Assembly: GCA_013178285.1 (NCBI GenBank)
Contig: JABLXD010000008.1
Span: 1 to 61,612, forward strand
Source of the DNA: Methanofastidiosum sp.
GTDB lineage: Archaea > Methanobacteriota_B > Thermococci > Methanofastidiosales > Methanofastidiosaceae
DNA: 61,612 nt
Direction of reading: 5' to 3'
In this document: piece by piece, positions 23,168-30,072 of the stretch
How positions within the stretch are numbered: position 1 is the stretch's first letter
Layout: each line of letters starts with the position of its first letter
The notes under the pieces: model-generated
The model's input: only the letters and a program-made list of their open reading frames with translations
Told to the model about the DNA's origin: nothing
Databases searched by the model: none
Translations under genes and position numbers: made by a program

Positions 23168-24047
23168 GATAGATGAAACCCTAGTAAAAAACACCATAAT
23201 TGAACTTCTAAAGGACTCTTCAACAAAGCTTCCTTTAGATGTCAAAAATGCCTTAGAAAAGGCTTACGAAATTGAGGAAGGCCCTGCAAAGGCCCAGCTA
23301 GAAGCCATAATAAAGAATATTAAGATGGCTGAGGATTCTTCTACTCCGCTATGCCAGGATACGGGCGTCCACATATTCTTTGTGAAGATTGGAGATGTTG
23401 GAAATCCTAAACTTGAGAAAAGACTGCCTAGCATTATTATTGATGGCGTAAGAGAAGCCACAAAATCTGTTCCTTTGAGGCCAAACGCCGTTCACCCTCT
23501 GACAAGAAAGAATCCAGGGGACAATGTCGGGGATTACATGCCCTATGTTAATTACACGCCAATTGATGCTGATTATATAGAAATAACTGCAATGCCAAAG
23601 GGTGCAGGAAGTGAAAACATGTCCCGAGTTGCAATGTTAAATCCTTCTGACGGACTGAAGGGTATAAAGAAGTTTGCCCTTGACACAGTTGTTGGTGCAG
23701 GTTCAAAGCCGTGCCCACCTACAATAATAGGCCTTGGTATAGGGGGAAGTGCTGACATATCAATAAAGCTTGCAAAGATGGCTTTGCTTAGGCCAATTGA
23801 CCAGAGGCACACTGATCCTGCTGTGGCAACTTTGGAAAAAGAGCTCTTTGAAGCTTTTAATGCCCTAGGTATTGGGGTCATGGGGCTTGGTGGAAAGACT
23901 ACCGTGCTTGGTGTAAATGCCGAGCTTGGATACTGCCATACAGCCTCACTCCCCGTTGCAATAAATGTCCAGTGCTGGGCAGGAAGGAGAGCAACTGCTA
24001 GAATTTACAGAGACGGGAGGGTAGAGCATCTGACCTACAAGAGGTGA
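23168..24047 (+). CDS. Fumarate hydratase, alpha subunit (class I, Fe-S)
   Basis: This entry covers the protein beginning MIDETLVKNTIIE (ATG at 23168, or two bases earlier depending on counting), about 293 residues. Conserved class I fumarase/tartrate dehydratase alpha motifs are PLCQDTGVHIFF (cluster Cys), GAGSENMSRVAMLNPSDG, and GAGSKPCPPTIIGLGIGGSAD. With the beta subunit it interconverts malate and fumarate using a labile 4Fe-4S cluster. GGGGGAT before the start is the ribosome-binding site. It is first in an operon with the beta subunit (4-base gap) and malic enzyme, and diverges from the fumarate reductase operon, which argues for the direction malate to fumarate. Confidence 0.93.
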
Positions 24048-24051
24048 TAAT

Positions 24052-24648
24052 ATGGAAAAGATATTAAATTTACCACTTGATGAAAAAACTGTTAGAGAGT
24101 TAAAGGTTGGAGAAACTGTTTACCTTAATGGGATCTTCTTTACCGCAAGAGATGAGGCCCATATGCATGCTTTAGAGTATGCAAAGGAAGGAAAAAAAAT
24201 CCCCTATGATTTCAAGGGGGCTGCAATCTACCACTGTGGGCCTATAATGGCAAAAGATGGAGAAAAATGGAGGGCAGTTGCTGCTGGCCCAACTACTTCA
24301 ACTAGAATGAACTCTCTTGAACCGGAGTTCATCGAGAAGTTTAAGGTTTCAGCCATAATAGGTAAAGGGGGTATGTCAAAGCCAACAGTAGATGCTATGC
24401 AAAAGTTTGGATGCGTATACCTTGCAATCACAGGTGGTGCTGCAGTACTTGCCGCAAAAGGAATAAAGGAAGTCTTGGGCGTAGAGTGGTACGAGCTTGG
24501 GATGCCAGAGGCTTTGTGGGTATTAGTTGGCGAGAAATTTGGCCCGCTCACAGTTGCTATTGATGCGCACGGAAATAGCCTTTATGCTGATGTGGAAAAG
24601 GAAGTTGAAAAGAACATACCGAAGGCGAAGGAGATATTAAAGATTTAA
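24052..24648 (+). CDS. Fumarate hydratase, beta subunit
   Basis: The protein has 198 residues, matching the stand-alone beta subunit of two-subunit class I fumarases. Motifs seen are GAAIYHCGPIM, GPTTSTRMNSLEP and GKGGMSKPT, which form the substrate pocket with the alpha subunit. It starts 4 bases after the alpha subunit with a GGTGAT site, and malic enzyme follows after 9 bases. L-tartrate dehydratase is a theoretical alternative, but the malic enzyme and fumarate reductase neighbours favour fumarase. Confidence 0.92.
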   Translation: MEKILNLPLDEKTVRELKVGETVYLNGIFFTARDEAHMHALEYAKEGKKIPYDFKGAAIYHCGPIMAKDGEKWRAVAAGPTTSTRMNSLEPEFIEKFKVSAIIGKGGMSKPTVDAMQKFGCVYLAITGGAAVLAAKGIKEVLGVEWYELGMPEALWVLVGEKFGPLTVAIDAHGNSLYADVEKEVEKNIPKAKEILKI

Positions 24649-24657
24649 GGTGAGATT

Positions 24658-26013
24658 ATGGAAAAATTATCAAAAGAAGATTTGATTAAAAAAGCATCAA
24701 AACCTGCAGAAGACGCTATGAAACTCCACCCTTTTTACAAGGGAAAGATTGAAATCGTTTCAAAAGTATGTATAAGGGATTTCAGTGATTTTGCTATATG
24801 GTATACGCCTGGGGTTGCAGAGCCTTGCAAAGCGATTAACAAAAATAAAGATACTGTTTTTGATCACACAAACAAGGGAAACGCAGTTGCCGTAGTTTCA
24901 GATGGAACAAGGGTATTGGGTCTTGGAAATATTGGGCCAGAGGCCGCAATGCCAGTAATGGAAGGTAAAGCTCTTTTGTTCAAATATCTTGGAGGCGTGG
25001 ATGCATACCCGATTTGCCTTGACACAAGGGATCCCGACAAACTAATTGAAACTTGTAAATTAATCAAGCCGACATTTGGTGGAATCAATCTAGAGGACAT
25101 TGAAAAGCCCAAGTGCTTCTTCATTTTGGATAAATTAAGAGCGGATAAAGAGATGGATATCCCAGTCTGGCATGATGACCAGCAGGGTACAGCCACAGTT
25201 GAAGTTGCAGGAGCGATAAACGCCCTAAAGGTCGTTGGTAAAAAGCTAAATGAGGCAAATATTGTATTAGTTGGAACAGGAGCGGCCAACATAGCAACTT
25301 CAAGGGTCTTAGTTGCCTCAGGTGCAAATAAAAAGAATATCGTTGCCGTAGATTCAAAAGGAATATTAAATGCAAATAGGGATGACCTTGAAGCAGACAA
25401 AACAAACAATCCCTTCAAATGGGATCTATGCGTCAATGCAAACAAAGAGCAGAGAGCTGGTGGGATAAAAGAGGCGCTTAAAGGGGCCGACATCTGTATC
25501 GCAGCATCAAAACCTGGGCCAGACACAATAAAAAAAGAAGAGGTAACTGGTATGGCGACAGATGCAATACTATTCGCATCTGCAAATCCAATGCCAGAGA
25601 TCTGGCCATGGGAAGCAAAAGAGGCAGGAGTTAGAATTGTCGGAACGGGAAGAAGTGACTTCCCAAATCAAATAAATAACTCAATTGTATTCCCGGGGAT
25701 CTTTAGAGGTGCGTTAGACGTCAGAGCCAAAACAATAACTGATGAGATGTGTGTCGCAGCAGCATTTGAGATTGCTAAGACTGCCGAGGACAAAGGCCTA
25801 TCTGATGAGTACATAGTTCCAAAGATGAGTGAGTGGGAGGTATTCCCAAGAGAAGCTGTTGCAGTTGGTATGAAGGCAATTGAACAGGGCATTGCAAGAG
25901 TTAAATACAATAAGAATGAGCTCTACGAGATTGCTGAGAACATCATCAAAAAAGCAAGAGACGAAACTCACATGTTGATGAAGCACGGCATTATAGAGAT
26001 GCCACCTAAATAA
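24658..26013 (+). CDS. Malic enzyme (oxaloacetate-decarboxylating malate dehydrogenase)
   Basis: The protein has 451 residues of the short prokaryotic malic-enzyme type. Motifs are WYTPGVAEPCKAI, the catalytic-lysine region with GGINLEDIEKPKCF, metal-binding WHDDQQGTA and the NAD(P)-fold VLVGTGAANIATSRVL. It interconverts malate with pyruvate and CO2. Placed with fumarase and opposite fumarate reductase, it could either carboxylate pyruvate to feed succinate formation or decarboxylate malate. The last seven codons and stop lie in a 39-bp sequence repeated at 27101-27139. It is the third gene of the operon. Confidence 0.92.
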   Translation: MEKLSKEDLIKKASKPAEDAMKLHPFYKGKIEIVSKVCIRDFSDFAIWYTPGVAEPCKAINKNKDTVFDHTNKGNAVAVVSDGTRVLGLGNIGPEAAMPVMEGKALLFKYLGGVDAYPICLDTRDPDKLIETCKLIKPTFGGINLEDIEKPKCFFILDKLRADKEMDIPVWHDDQQGTATVEVAGAINALKVVGKKLNEANIVLVGTGAANIATSRVLVASGANKKNIVAVDSKGILNANRDDLEADKTNNPFKWDLCVNANKEQRAGGIKEALKGADICIAASKPGPDTIKKEEVTGMATDAILFASANPMPEIWPWEAKEAGVRIVGTGRSDFPNQINNSIVFPGIFRGALDVRAKTITDEMCVAAAFEIAKTAEDKGLSDEYIVPKMSEWEVFPREAVAVGMKAIEQGIARVKYNKNELYEIAENIIKKARDETHMLMKHGIIEMPPK

Positions 26014-26031
26014 ATTATATTTTTTTATTTA
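25993..26031. repeat. 39-bp perfect direct repeat, copy 1 (3' end of malic enzyme gene and T-rich terminator)
   Basis: Bases 25993-26031 are identical to 27101-27139 over all 39 positions and differ on both sides. The copy covers the codons for the last residues (MPPK and stop) and the T7 tract after the gene. Together the copies bracket the first HEPN/MNT cassette, as direct repeats do around an inserted segment. Confidence 0.9.
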
Positions 26032-26513
26032 TTAAACATCAAGACTAATTTGTTTCTATATTCTATTATTTCCTTTTCTTTCAATTTATCTATAAAATCA
26101 ATAATTTCTAAATTAAAAGATTCTGCCACCTTGATCATTTCAAAAGTAACTTCTTTAGTAATATGAAAATCTACATAGTACTGGTTGTCTATTCTTTCTC
26201 TTTTTGCGCGTTCTAGTGATGATGTATCGATGCCAAATATAGATTTTAGAAGCATTATACTGGCAATATGATTTTCAGATTTTAAACCAATTCGATAAAA
26301 CAGAGCTAGAACAGAATGGTACATTGAATAGTAAGTCAAAGCGATAGAATCATTTAGATTTCCTGCTTCGGCTAAAATCTTTGAAGAACTTAAAGATTCT
26401 TCAGACCTTTTTAGATAAGCATTTTTAAGATTCTCACTTGGCTCTAAGATCTGAATCTTTTTCTCATCAAAAAGCTTAGCTAAAAAATCTGTTTTTATCA
26501 TAGAATCTTTCAA
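26025..26513 (-). CDS. HEPN-domain protein, toxin-type partner of the MNT gene (module 1)
   Basis: The protein has 162 residues, largely helical, with a core of R-S-E-E-S-L-S-S-S-K-I-L-A-E-A-G followed by ALTYYSMYHSVLALFYRIGL, the UPF0332-type HEPN pattern. A second conserved helix has FHITKEVTFE. HEPN proteins of this class pair with minimal nucleotidyltransferases, and many are RNases inhibited by AMPylation. The gene overlaps the 3' end of the upstream MNT gene by 38 bases on the same strand. Its stop lies inside copy 1 of a 39-bp repeat region shared with the malic enzyme 3' end. Antisense overlap with that gene is 0 bases; the gap is 11. Confidence 0.75.
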   Translation of the reverse strand: MKDSMIKTDFLAKLFDEKKIQILEPSENLKNAYLKRSEESLSSSKILAEAGNLNDSIALTYYSMYHSVLALFYRIGLKSENHIASIMLLKSIFGIDTSSLERAKRERIDNQYYVDFHITKEVTFEMIKVAESFNLEIIDFIDKLKEKEIIEYRNKLVLMFNK

Positions 26514-27024
26514 TTCCTTTTATAATAATATGATTTGCTTCGATTTCTTTTATTAATAAGTTTTCTCTATCGTATTCCCCAATTTTAACGCTTAATCTTG
26601 AGTCTATTGATTCAATTTCTTTTTTTATGTTGTAATCCTCTGTTTCTATATAAATGTCTATATCACTTGATTCTGAAGGAGTGCCTTTAGCATATGATCC
26701 AAATAAAATTGCCATGTCGATATTTTCTTTGTCTATTATTTTCTTTATTATACTCTTTAGTTTGGGGTATTTTTTCAAAAACAACATTAGATAGTAACTC
26801 TCAGCCATTATTGCAAAACTTCTTGCTTCAAGATTTTTCTTAATAAAGTAGACGTAGTTCTTTCCTTCTACCTTATAATCAACTAAATTTTCATTGTAGA
26901 GCCAATCAAGCCTTCTTTTAATTAGGGTTTGATTCGTCTTTAGCTTTCTAGCTATTTCCCTAATATGGCTTTCTTTCTTAAGAAGGGTGAGAACTATATC
27001 ATATTCGTTACAATTTTGTAACAT
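26476..27024 (-). CDS. Winged-helix plus nucleotidyltransferase (MNT) fusion, antitoxin of module 1
   Basis: About 182 residues. Residues 1-60 form a winged helix (IREIARKLKTNQTLIKRRLDWLYNENLV), and residues 105-130 carry the nucleotidyltransferase motif LFGSYAKGTPSESSDIDI. The start is taken at ATG 27024. A TTG nine bases earlier is possible, but a TATA-like tttaaat at about 27050 makes the ATG leaderless. Two 16-bp palindromes cover the start, so the DNA-binding domain probably represses its own promoter. MNT antitoxins inactivate their HEPN partner by attaching AMP. The fusion of a DNA-binding domain to MNT is less common than stand-alone MntA. Confidence 0.78.
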   Translation of the reverse strand: MLQNCNEYDIVLTLLKKESHIREIARKLKTNQTLIKRRLDWLYNENLVDYKVEGKNYVYFIKKNLEARSFAIMAESYYLMLFLKKYPKLKSIIKKIIDKENIDMAILFGSYAKGTPSESSDIDIYIETEDYNIKKEIESIDSRLSVKIGEYDRENLLIKEIEANHIIIKGIERFYDKNRFFS

Positions 27025-27042
27025 ATGTAACAAAATTGTTAC
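27007..27042. promoter_or_regulatory. Tandem palindromic operators over the start of the HEPN/MNT operon
   Basis: GTTACAATTTTGTAAC (27007-27022) and GTAACAAAATTGTTAC (27027-27042) are each a 7-bp inverted repeat around 2 bases, separated by atat. Together they form a near-perfect 36-bp palindrome. They cover the ATG at 27024 and the expected transcript start. This is a typical autoregulatory operator layout for the winged-helix antitoxin they precede. Confidence 0.65.
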
Positions 27043-27100
27043 AAGATTATTTAAATCTTTTTGTTAAACTAATCATATGTAAATATTCGCTAAAATAAAA

Positions 27101-27139
27101 ATAGAGATGCCACCTAAATAAATTATATTTTTTTATTTA
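27101..27139. repeat. 39-bp perfect direct repeat, copy 2
   Basis: This copy is identical to 25993-26031. It carries the last codons and T-rich tail of the malic enzyme gene, but has no coding context of its own. It ends the segment holding HEPN/MNT module 1. The sequence beyond it leads to the promoter of module 2. Confidence 0.9.
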
Positions 27140-27205
27140 ATTTAAAGTAAATAAACTTTCTATTACCATAAGTTTTAATAACTATATTTCTTAAGTAACT
27201 GTGTC

Positions 27206-27589
27206 ATGAGAAGGGAAATTGAACTCTGGTGGCTTCAGGCAAAAAAGGATTTTTCAGTGGCTGAAATTCTGTTTGAGAAAAAGCAATATTATATGGTTGC
27301 ATTTTTATTTCAACAATCCATTGAGAAGGGATTAAAAGCACTGCACTTAAAGAAAAATAGAAAGCCTGCAGATTTCACCCATTCTTTAGTAACTCTTGGA
27401 AATGCATGTAAAGTTCCAAATTCTCTTATGTTAATATTAAGAAATTCCACATTGGATTTTGTCATGTCAAGATATCCAGATGCTTCAGATGAATTACCTT
27501 ATGAAATGTATGATAAAACTATTGCATCCCAGAGAATTGACGGGGCAAGGGAGGTTTTGAAATGGATAGAAAAAGAGCTAGAAGCCTAG
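27206..27589 (+). CDS. HEPN-domain protein (module 2)
   Basis: The protein has 127 residues, a classic small HEPN protein: WWLQAKKDFSVAEILFEKKQYYMVAFLFQQSIEKGLKALHL, then PADFTHSLVTLGNAC and a C-terminal helix pair with DELPYEMYDKTIASQRIDGA. This type usually precedes an MNT gene, as here (28-base overlap). Members act as RNase toxins or as partners of nucleotidyltransferases. It is in the opposite orientation to module 1 and in HEPN-first order. Confidence 0.85.
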   Translation: MRREIELWWLQAKKDFSVAEILFEKKQYYMVAFLFQQSIEKGLKALHLKKNRKPADFTHSLVTLGNACKVPNSLMLILRNSTLDFVMSRYPDASDELPYEMYDKTIASQRIDGAREVLKWIEKELEA

Positions 27590-27873
27590 AGGAACTTGTA
27601 GAGCTGATAAAAAATGAGTACTCCCCTGAAATAGTACTTCTATTCGGTTCAAGGGCGAGAGGAGATAATCTTATCACAAGCGATTACGACATTATAGTTG
27701 TTAGTAAGAAATTTATAGGGATTCCTTTCTTAACTAGGCTCTTTTTGATGCAAGACCTTTGGGATGGTGAGAGACATCTAGATGCACTTTGCTATACCCC
27801 TGAAGAATATGAAAGGAAAAAAAATCAGATGGGAACTGTCCAGCAGGCCTCACTAGAAGGTGTCCCCCTTTAA
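27562..27873 (+). CDS. Minimal nucleotidyltransferase (MNT, module 2)
   Basis: The protein has 103 residues. The active-site pattern is IVLLFGSRARGDNLITSDYDIIVV, with a G-S-x-x-R-G helix and paired aspartates (D-Y-D). A third acidic residue lies in ERHLDALCY. It overlaps the HEPN gene by 28 bases, a tight translational coupling. It would AMPylate or otherwise neutralise the HEPN protein. The end is convergent with the RuBisCO gene, 11 bases away. Confidence 0.85.
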   Translation: MDRKRARSLEELVELIKNEYSPEIVLLFGSRARGDNLITSDYDIIVVSKKFIGIPFLTRLFLMQDLWDGERHLDALCYTPEEYERKKNQMGTVQQASLEGVPL

Positions 27874-27884
27874 TTATTCAATAT

Positions 27885-29327
27885 TTACTTCTTTCCTTTC
27901 GAGAAGAACTCAATAGCCTCTTCTAGCTCTTTGTGTGACTTGGCGTATTCTTTGATGTCAATTCCCTTCTGGTAAGCTTCGCATGCTTGAACGAGTGCCT
28001 TTGCACCTGCTGTTGTTCCCCTAGGATGTGCGTGGCAACCTGCCCCCATTGTTGTAATGAAATCAATATTTCCCATTACATCGATGAAAGGCTTTAGTAA
28101 AGTTGGATTTAGCCCTCCAGAGATAATCGGGCAGCATTTTTTCATGCCCCTCCAGCTATCATCTTCTAAAATAACGTGGTGCGCAGTATCCGCTTGAGCA
28201 AGAGCTACGGAATCTTTGTCATTCTCAAATATTTTTGACCATTCCTGCTCAAAGAAGTGCCCTTTATCTTTAAAATGCAAAATATTAACTGCAGCAACTA
28301 TATCTTCTTCTGGGCTGCCTTTCATCTTCCCAACACCTGCAGTCCCAGTATGGATCCCTGATGCACCAGCAAGTCTTGCAAATTTAGAGAGAACTAATAC
28401 TGAAAATCCTATAGGGTTTTCCGGTCTGGTAAAAGCACCGTGTGCCGCCCTATGGAAGTGTATGAATACATCTGGATACTTTCTTCTTAGGGTTTGGACT
28501 GCCATCCATCCGGCTGTTATTCCATCAATTAAGAATGCGTAACTTCCTGGCTCAAATCCGGCATTTCTTATGAGTTCACACCTTTCAATCATAGTGTCAA
28601 AGTCTGCAGCAGAAACATTAAAGGAATGAACTTTTTTCTCCCCTGTTTCCTTGACCGCTTTGTCCATGGCTTCTTTGACATTTTTCACCATCTTATCATA
28701 TGGACAGAAATCTTGGTTTGCCTGTGGCTCGTCATTTTTAACAAAATCTCCACCCCCGACCCAGAAATCATAAGCAGCTTCTGCATACTCCGCTGAAGTT
28801 AGCCCCATCTTCGGTTTTATAATGGTCCCAAGTATTGGTCTATCGTATACATTTAGGTATTTCCTCATATCATCTAAAGTATAGCTAGGCCCATCGTACT
28901 GTTCAAGCATTGCCGGGGGAAACCATACATCAAGCAATTTTAATGCACTTACTTCCTTCATCCCAAGGACATTTCCAACTATATACGTCAATATATTTTG
29001 TACGTTTCCGCCCCTGTCAAATAGTCTCCACGGATAGGCGATCCATACAAGCCCTTTATCTTGATCAATTTGATAAACTAGGGCATTCATCTCCTTTGAA
29101 AATGGTGTCTCTGTTTTAACATTAAAATTTGTACCAGTGGAGGATTCTGCCGCAACTTCTGCCGCTGCTTGAAGCATATTTAGGCTTCCTCCGGATATTA
29201 AGTGAAAAACTGAAAGTAGGTATTCTCCATTTTTAGGATTAGGTATGTCAAAATTCACATATCCCTTTTGGTGTATGTTAAGTGTCTTAATTAACTGTTC
29301 TTTATTCATTCCTGTCATATTACTCAA
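27885..29327 (-). CDS. rbcL: RuBisCO large subunit, form II/III
   Basis: The protein has 480 residues if TTG at 29327 is used (ATG at 29318 is an alternative). Active-site elements are TIIKPKMGL (K171, K173), GGDFVKNDE with carbamylated K197, metal ligands D199 and E200, FHRAAHG (H292), loop 6 GKMKG (K334) and ISGGLNP (S403). The GGDFxKNDEPQxNQ stretch resembles form II and the Methanococcoides form II/III enzymes more than classic form III. An extra segment of about 30 residues between loop 6 and WRGMK (roughly 355-390) matches the assembly-domain insertion described for that group. It carboxylates ribulose 1,5-bisphosphate supplied by the isomerase at 2958-3917. TATA lies at about 29351-29358. 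Confidence 0.92.
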   Translation of the reverse strand: MSNMTGMNKEQLIKTLNIHQKGYVNFDIPNPKNGEYLLSVFHLISGGSLNMLQAAAEVAAESSTGTNFNVKTETPFSKEMNALVYQIDQDKGLVWIAYPWRLFDRGGNVQNILTYIVGNVLGMKEVSALKLLDVWFPPAMLEQYDGPSYTLDDMRKYLNVYDRPILGTIIKPKMGLTSAEYAEAAYDFWVGGGDFVKNDEPQANQDFCPYDKMVKNVKEAMDKAVKETGEKKVHSFNVSAADFDTMIERCELIRNAGFEPGSYAFLIDGITAGWMAVQTLRRKYPDVFIHFHRAAHGAFTRPENPIGFSVLVLSKFARLAGASGIHTGTAGVGKMKGSPEEDIVAAVNILHFKDKGHFFEQEWSKIFENDKDSVALAQADTAHHVILEDDSWRGMKKCCPIISGGLNPTLLKPFIDVMGNIDFITTMGAGCHAHPRGTTAGAKALVQACEAYQKGIDIKEYAKSHKELEEAIEFFSKGKK

Positions 29328-29404
29328 CCTTATTCTTATAGGTCTCTAAACTTATAAAATTTGCCCGTTAGAATTAGATTATACTTGATGTATATATTAG
29401 TTAA

Positions 29405-29437
29405 TTTTTTATATGGTATTGAAGTATATACCAATTG
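29405..29437 (+). promoter_or_regulatory. Promoter and candidate operator of the mntA-hepT operon
   Basis: A TATA-like ttttatatgg (about 29408-29416) lies some 27 bases before the ATG at 29438, so the transcript is probably leaderless. The inverted repeat TGGTAT-N8-ATACCA (29414-29433) covers the gap between TATA and start, where a repressor would block initiation. Confidence 0.4.
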
Positions 29438-29734
29438 ATGAAAACAAAGGCAGAGGTAATCAAAGTCTTAAAACAAGAACTACCATACTTAAAACAAAGA
29501 TATGGCGTTTCTAATGTAGGGCTCTTTGGCTCTTATTCTAGAAATGAACAGACCGAACACAGCGATATTGACTTACTTGTTGACTTTGAGAGGCCAATAG
29601 ACTTTTTTAAACTTTTTGACATGGAAGACTACCTAAAAGAGAAGTTTGGTATAGATGTTGAGATAGTAACAAGACCTGCACTAAAGGACAGAATAAAAAA
29701 TAGAATCCTGAAGGAAGTATCTTATGTCTCTTAG
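29438..29734 (+). CDS. mntA: MntA-type nucleotidyltransferase antitoxin (module 3)
   Basis: The protein has 98 residues with the MntA motif VGLFGSYSRNEQTEHSDIDLLVDF (G-S-x-x-R helix and D-x-D) and a third acidic residue in IDVEIVTRPALK. MntA transfers AMP to a tyrosine of HepT and so neutralises it. ATG at 29438 is preferred; an adjoining TTG at 29435 is in frame. It overlaps hepT by 11 bases. Confidence 0.88.
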   Translation: MKTKAEVIKVLKQELPYLKQRYGVSNVGLFGSYSRNEQTEHSDIDLLVDFERPIDFFKLFDMEDYLKEKFGIDVEIVTRPALKDRIKNRILKEVSYVS

Positions 29735-30068
29735 AGACGAAAAACTCTATATCGATGATATCTTAGAAGCAATATATAAAATTGAAGAGTATATCCAAGA
29801 TATTGATTTTGAAGATTTTAGTTCTGATATGAAATCAATAGACGCAGTTATCCGAAATTTGGAAATAATTGGAGAAGCAACTAAAAATATTTCTGAAGAT
29901 TTCAAAAACAGATATCCCGATATAAATTGGAAAGATCCCACGAGGATGAGAGACAGACTAATTCATGCCTATTTTGGGGTAGATTTAGGGATTGTTTGGG
30001 AAACTATAAAGTTTAGAATTCCTGAATTAAAAGAACAGATTGAAAAAATAAGTGAAGATGTCGAATAA
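29724..30068 (+). CDS. hepT: HepT-type HEPN RNase toxin (module 3)
   Basis: The protein has 114 residues of the DUF86/HepT type: IDAVIRNLEIIGEATKNI, then WKDPTRMRDRLIHAYFGVD. The catalytic R-x4-H-x-Y motif (RDRLIHAY) is intact, with the tyrosine that MntA AMPylates. HepT is an RNase toxin. It is encoded directly after mntA with overlapping frames, the standard order for this system, and ends 4 bases before a convergent UbiA-like gene. Confidence 0.9.
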   Translation: MSLRDEKLYIDDILEAIYKIEEYIQDIDFEDFSSDMKSIDAVIRNLEIIGEATKNISEDFKNRYPDINWKDPTRMRDRLIHAYFGVDLGIVWETIKFRIPELKEQIEKISEDVE

Positions 30069-30072
30069 TTGT

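Noticed and set aside
24864-25526. Long (220-codon) minus-strand frame inside the malic enzyme gene
   Set aside because: Antisense to a clearly conserved enzyme; low-complexity S/P/A-rich product without motifs, explained by codon bias of the sense strand.
26025-30068. Possible CRISPR array or transposon in the toxin-antitoxin cluster
   Set aside because: Only two copies of one 39-bp repeat are present, with no spacer periodicity, terminal inverted repeats or transposase gene.
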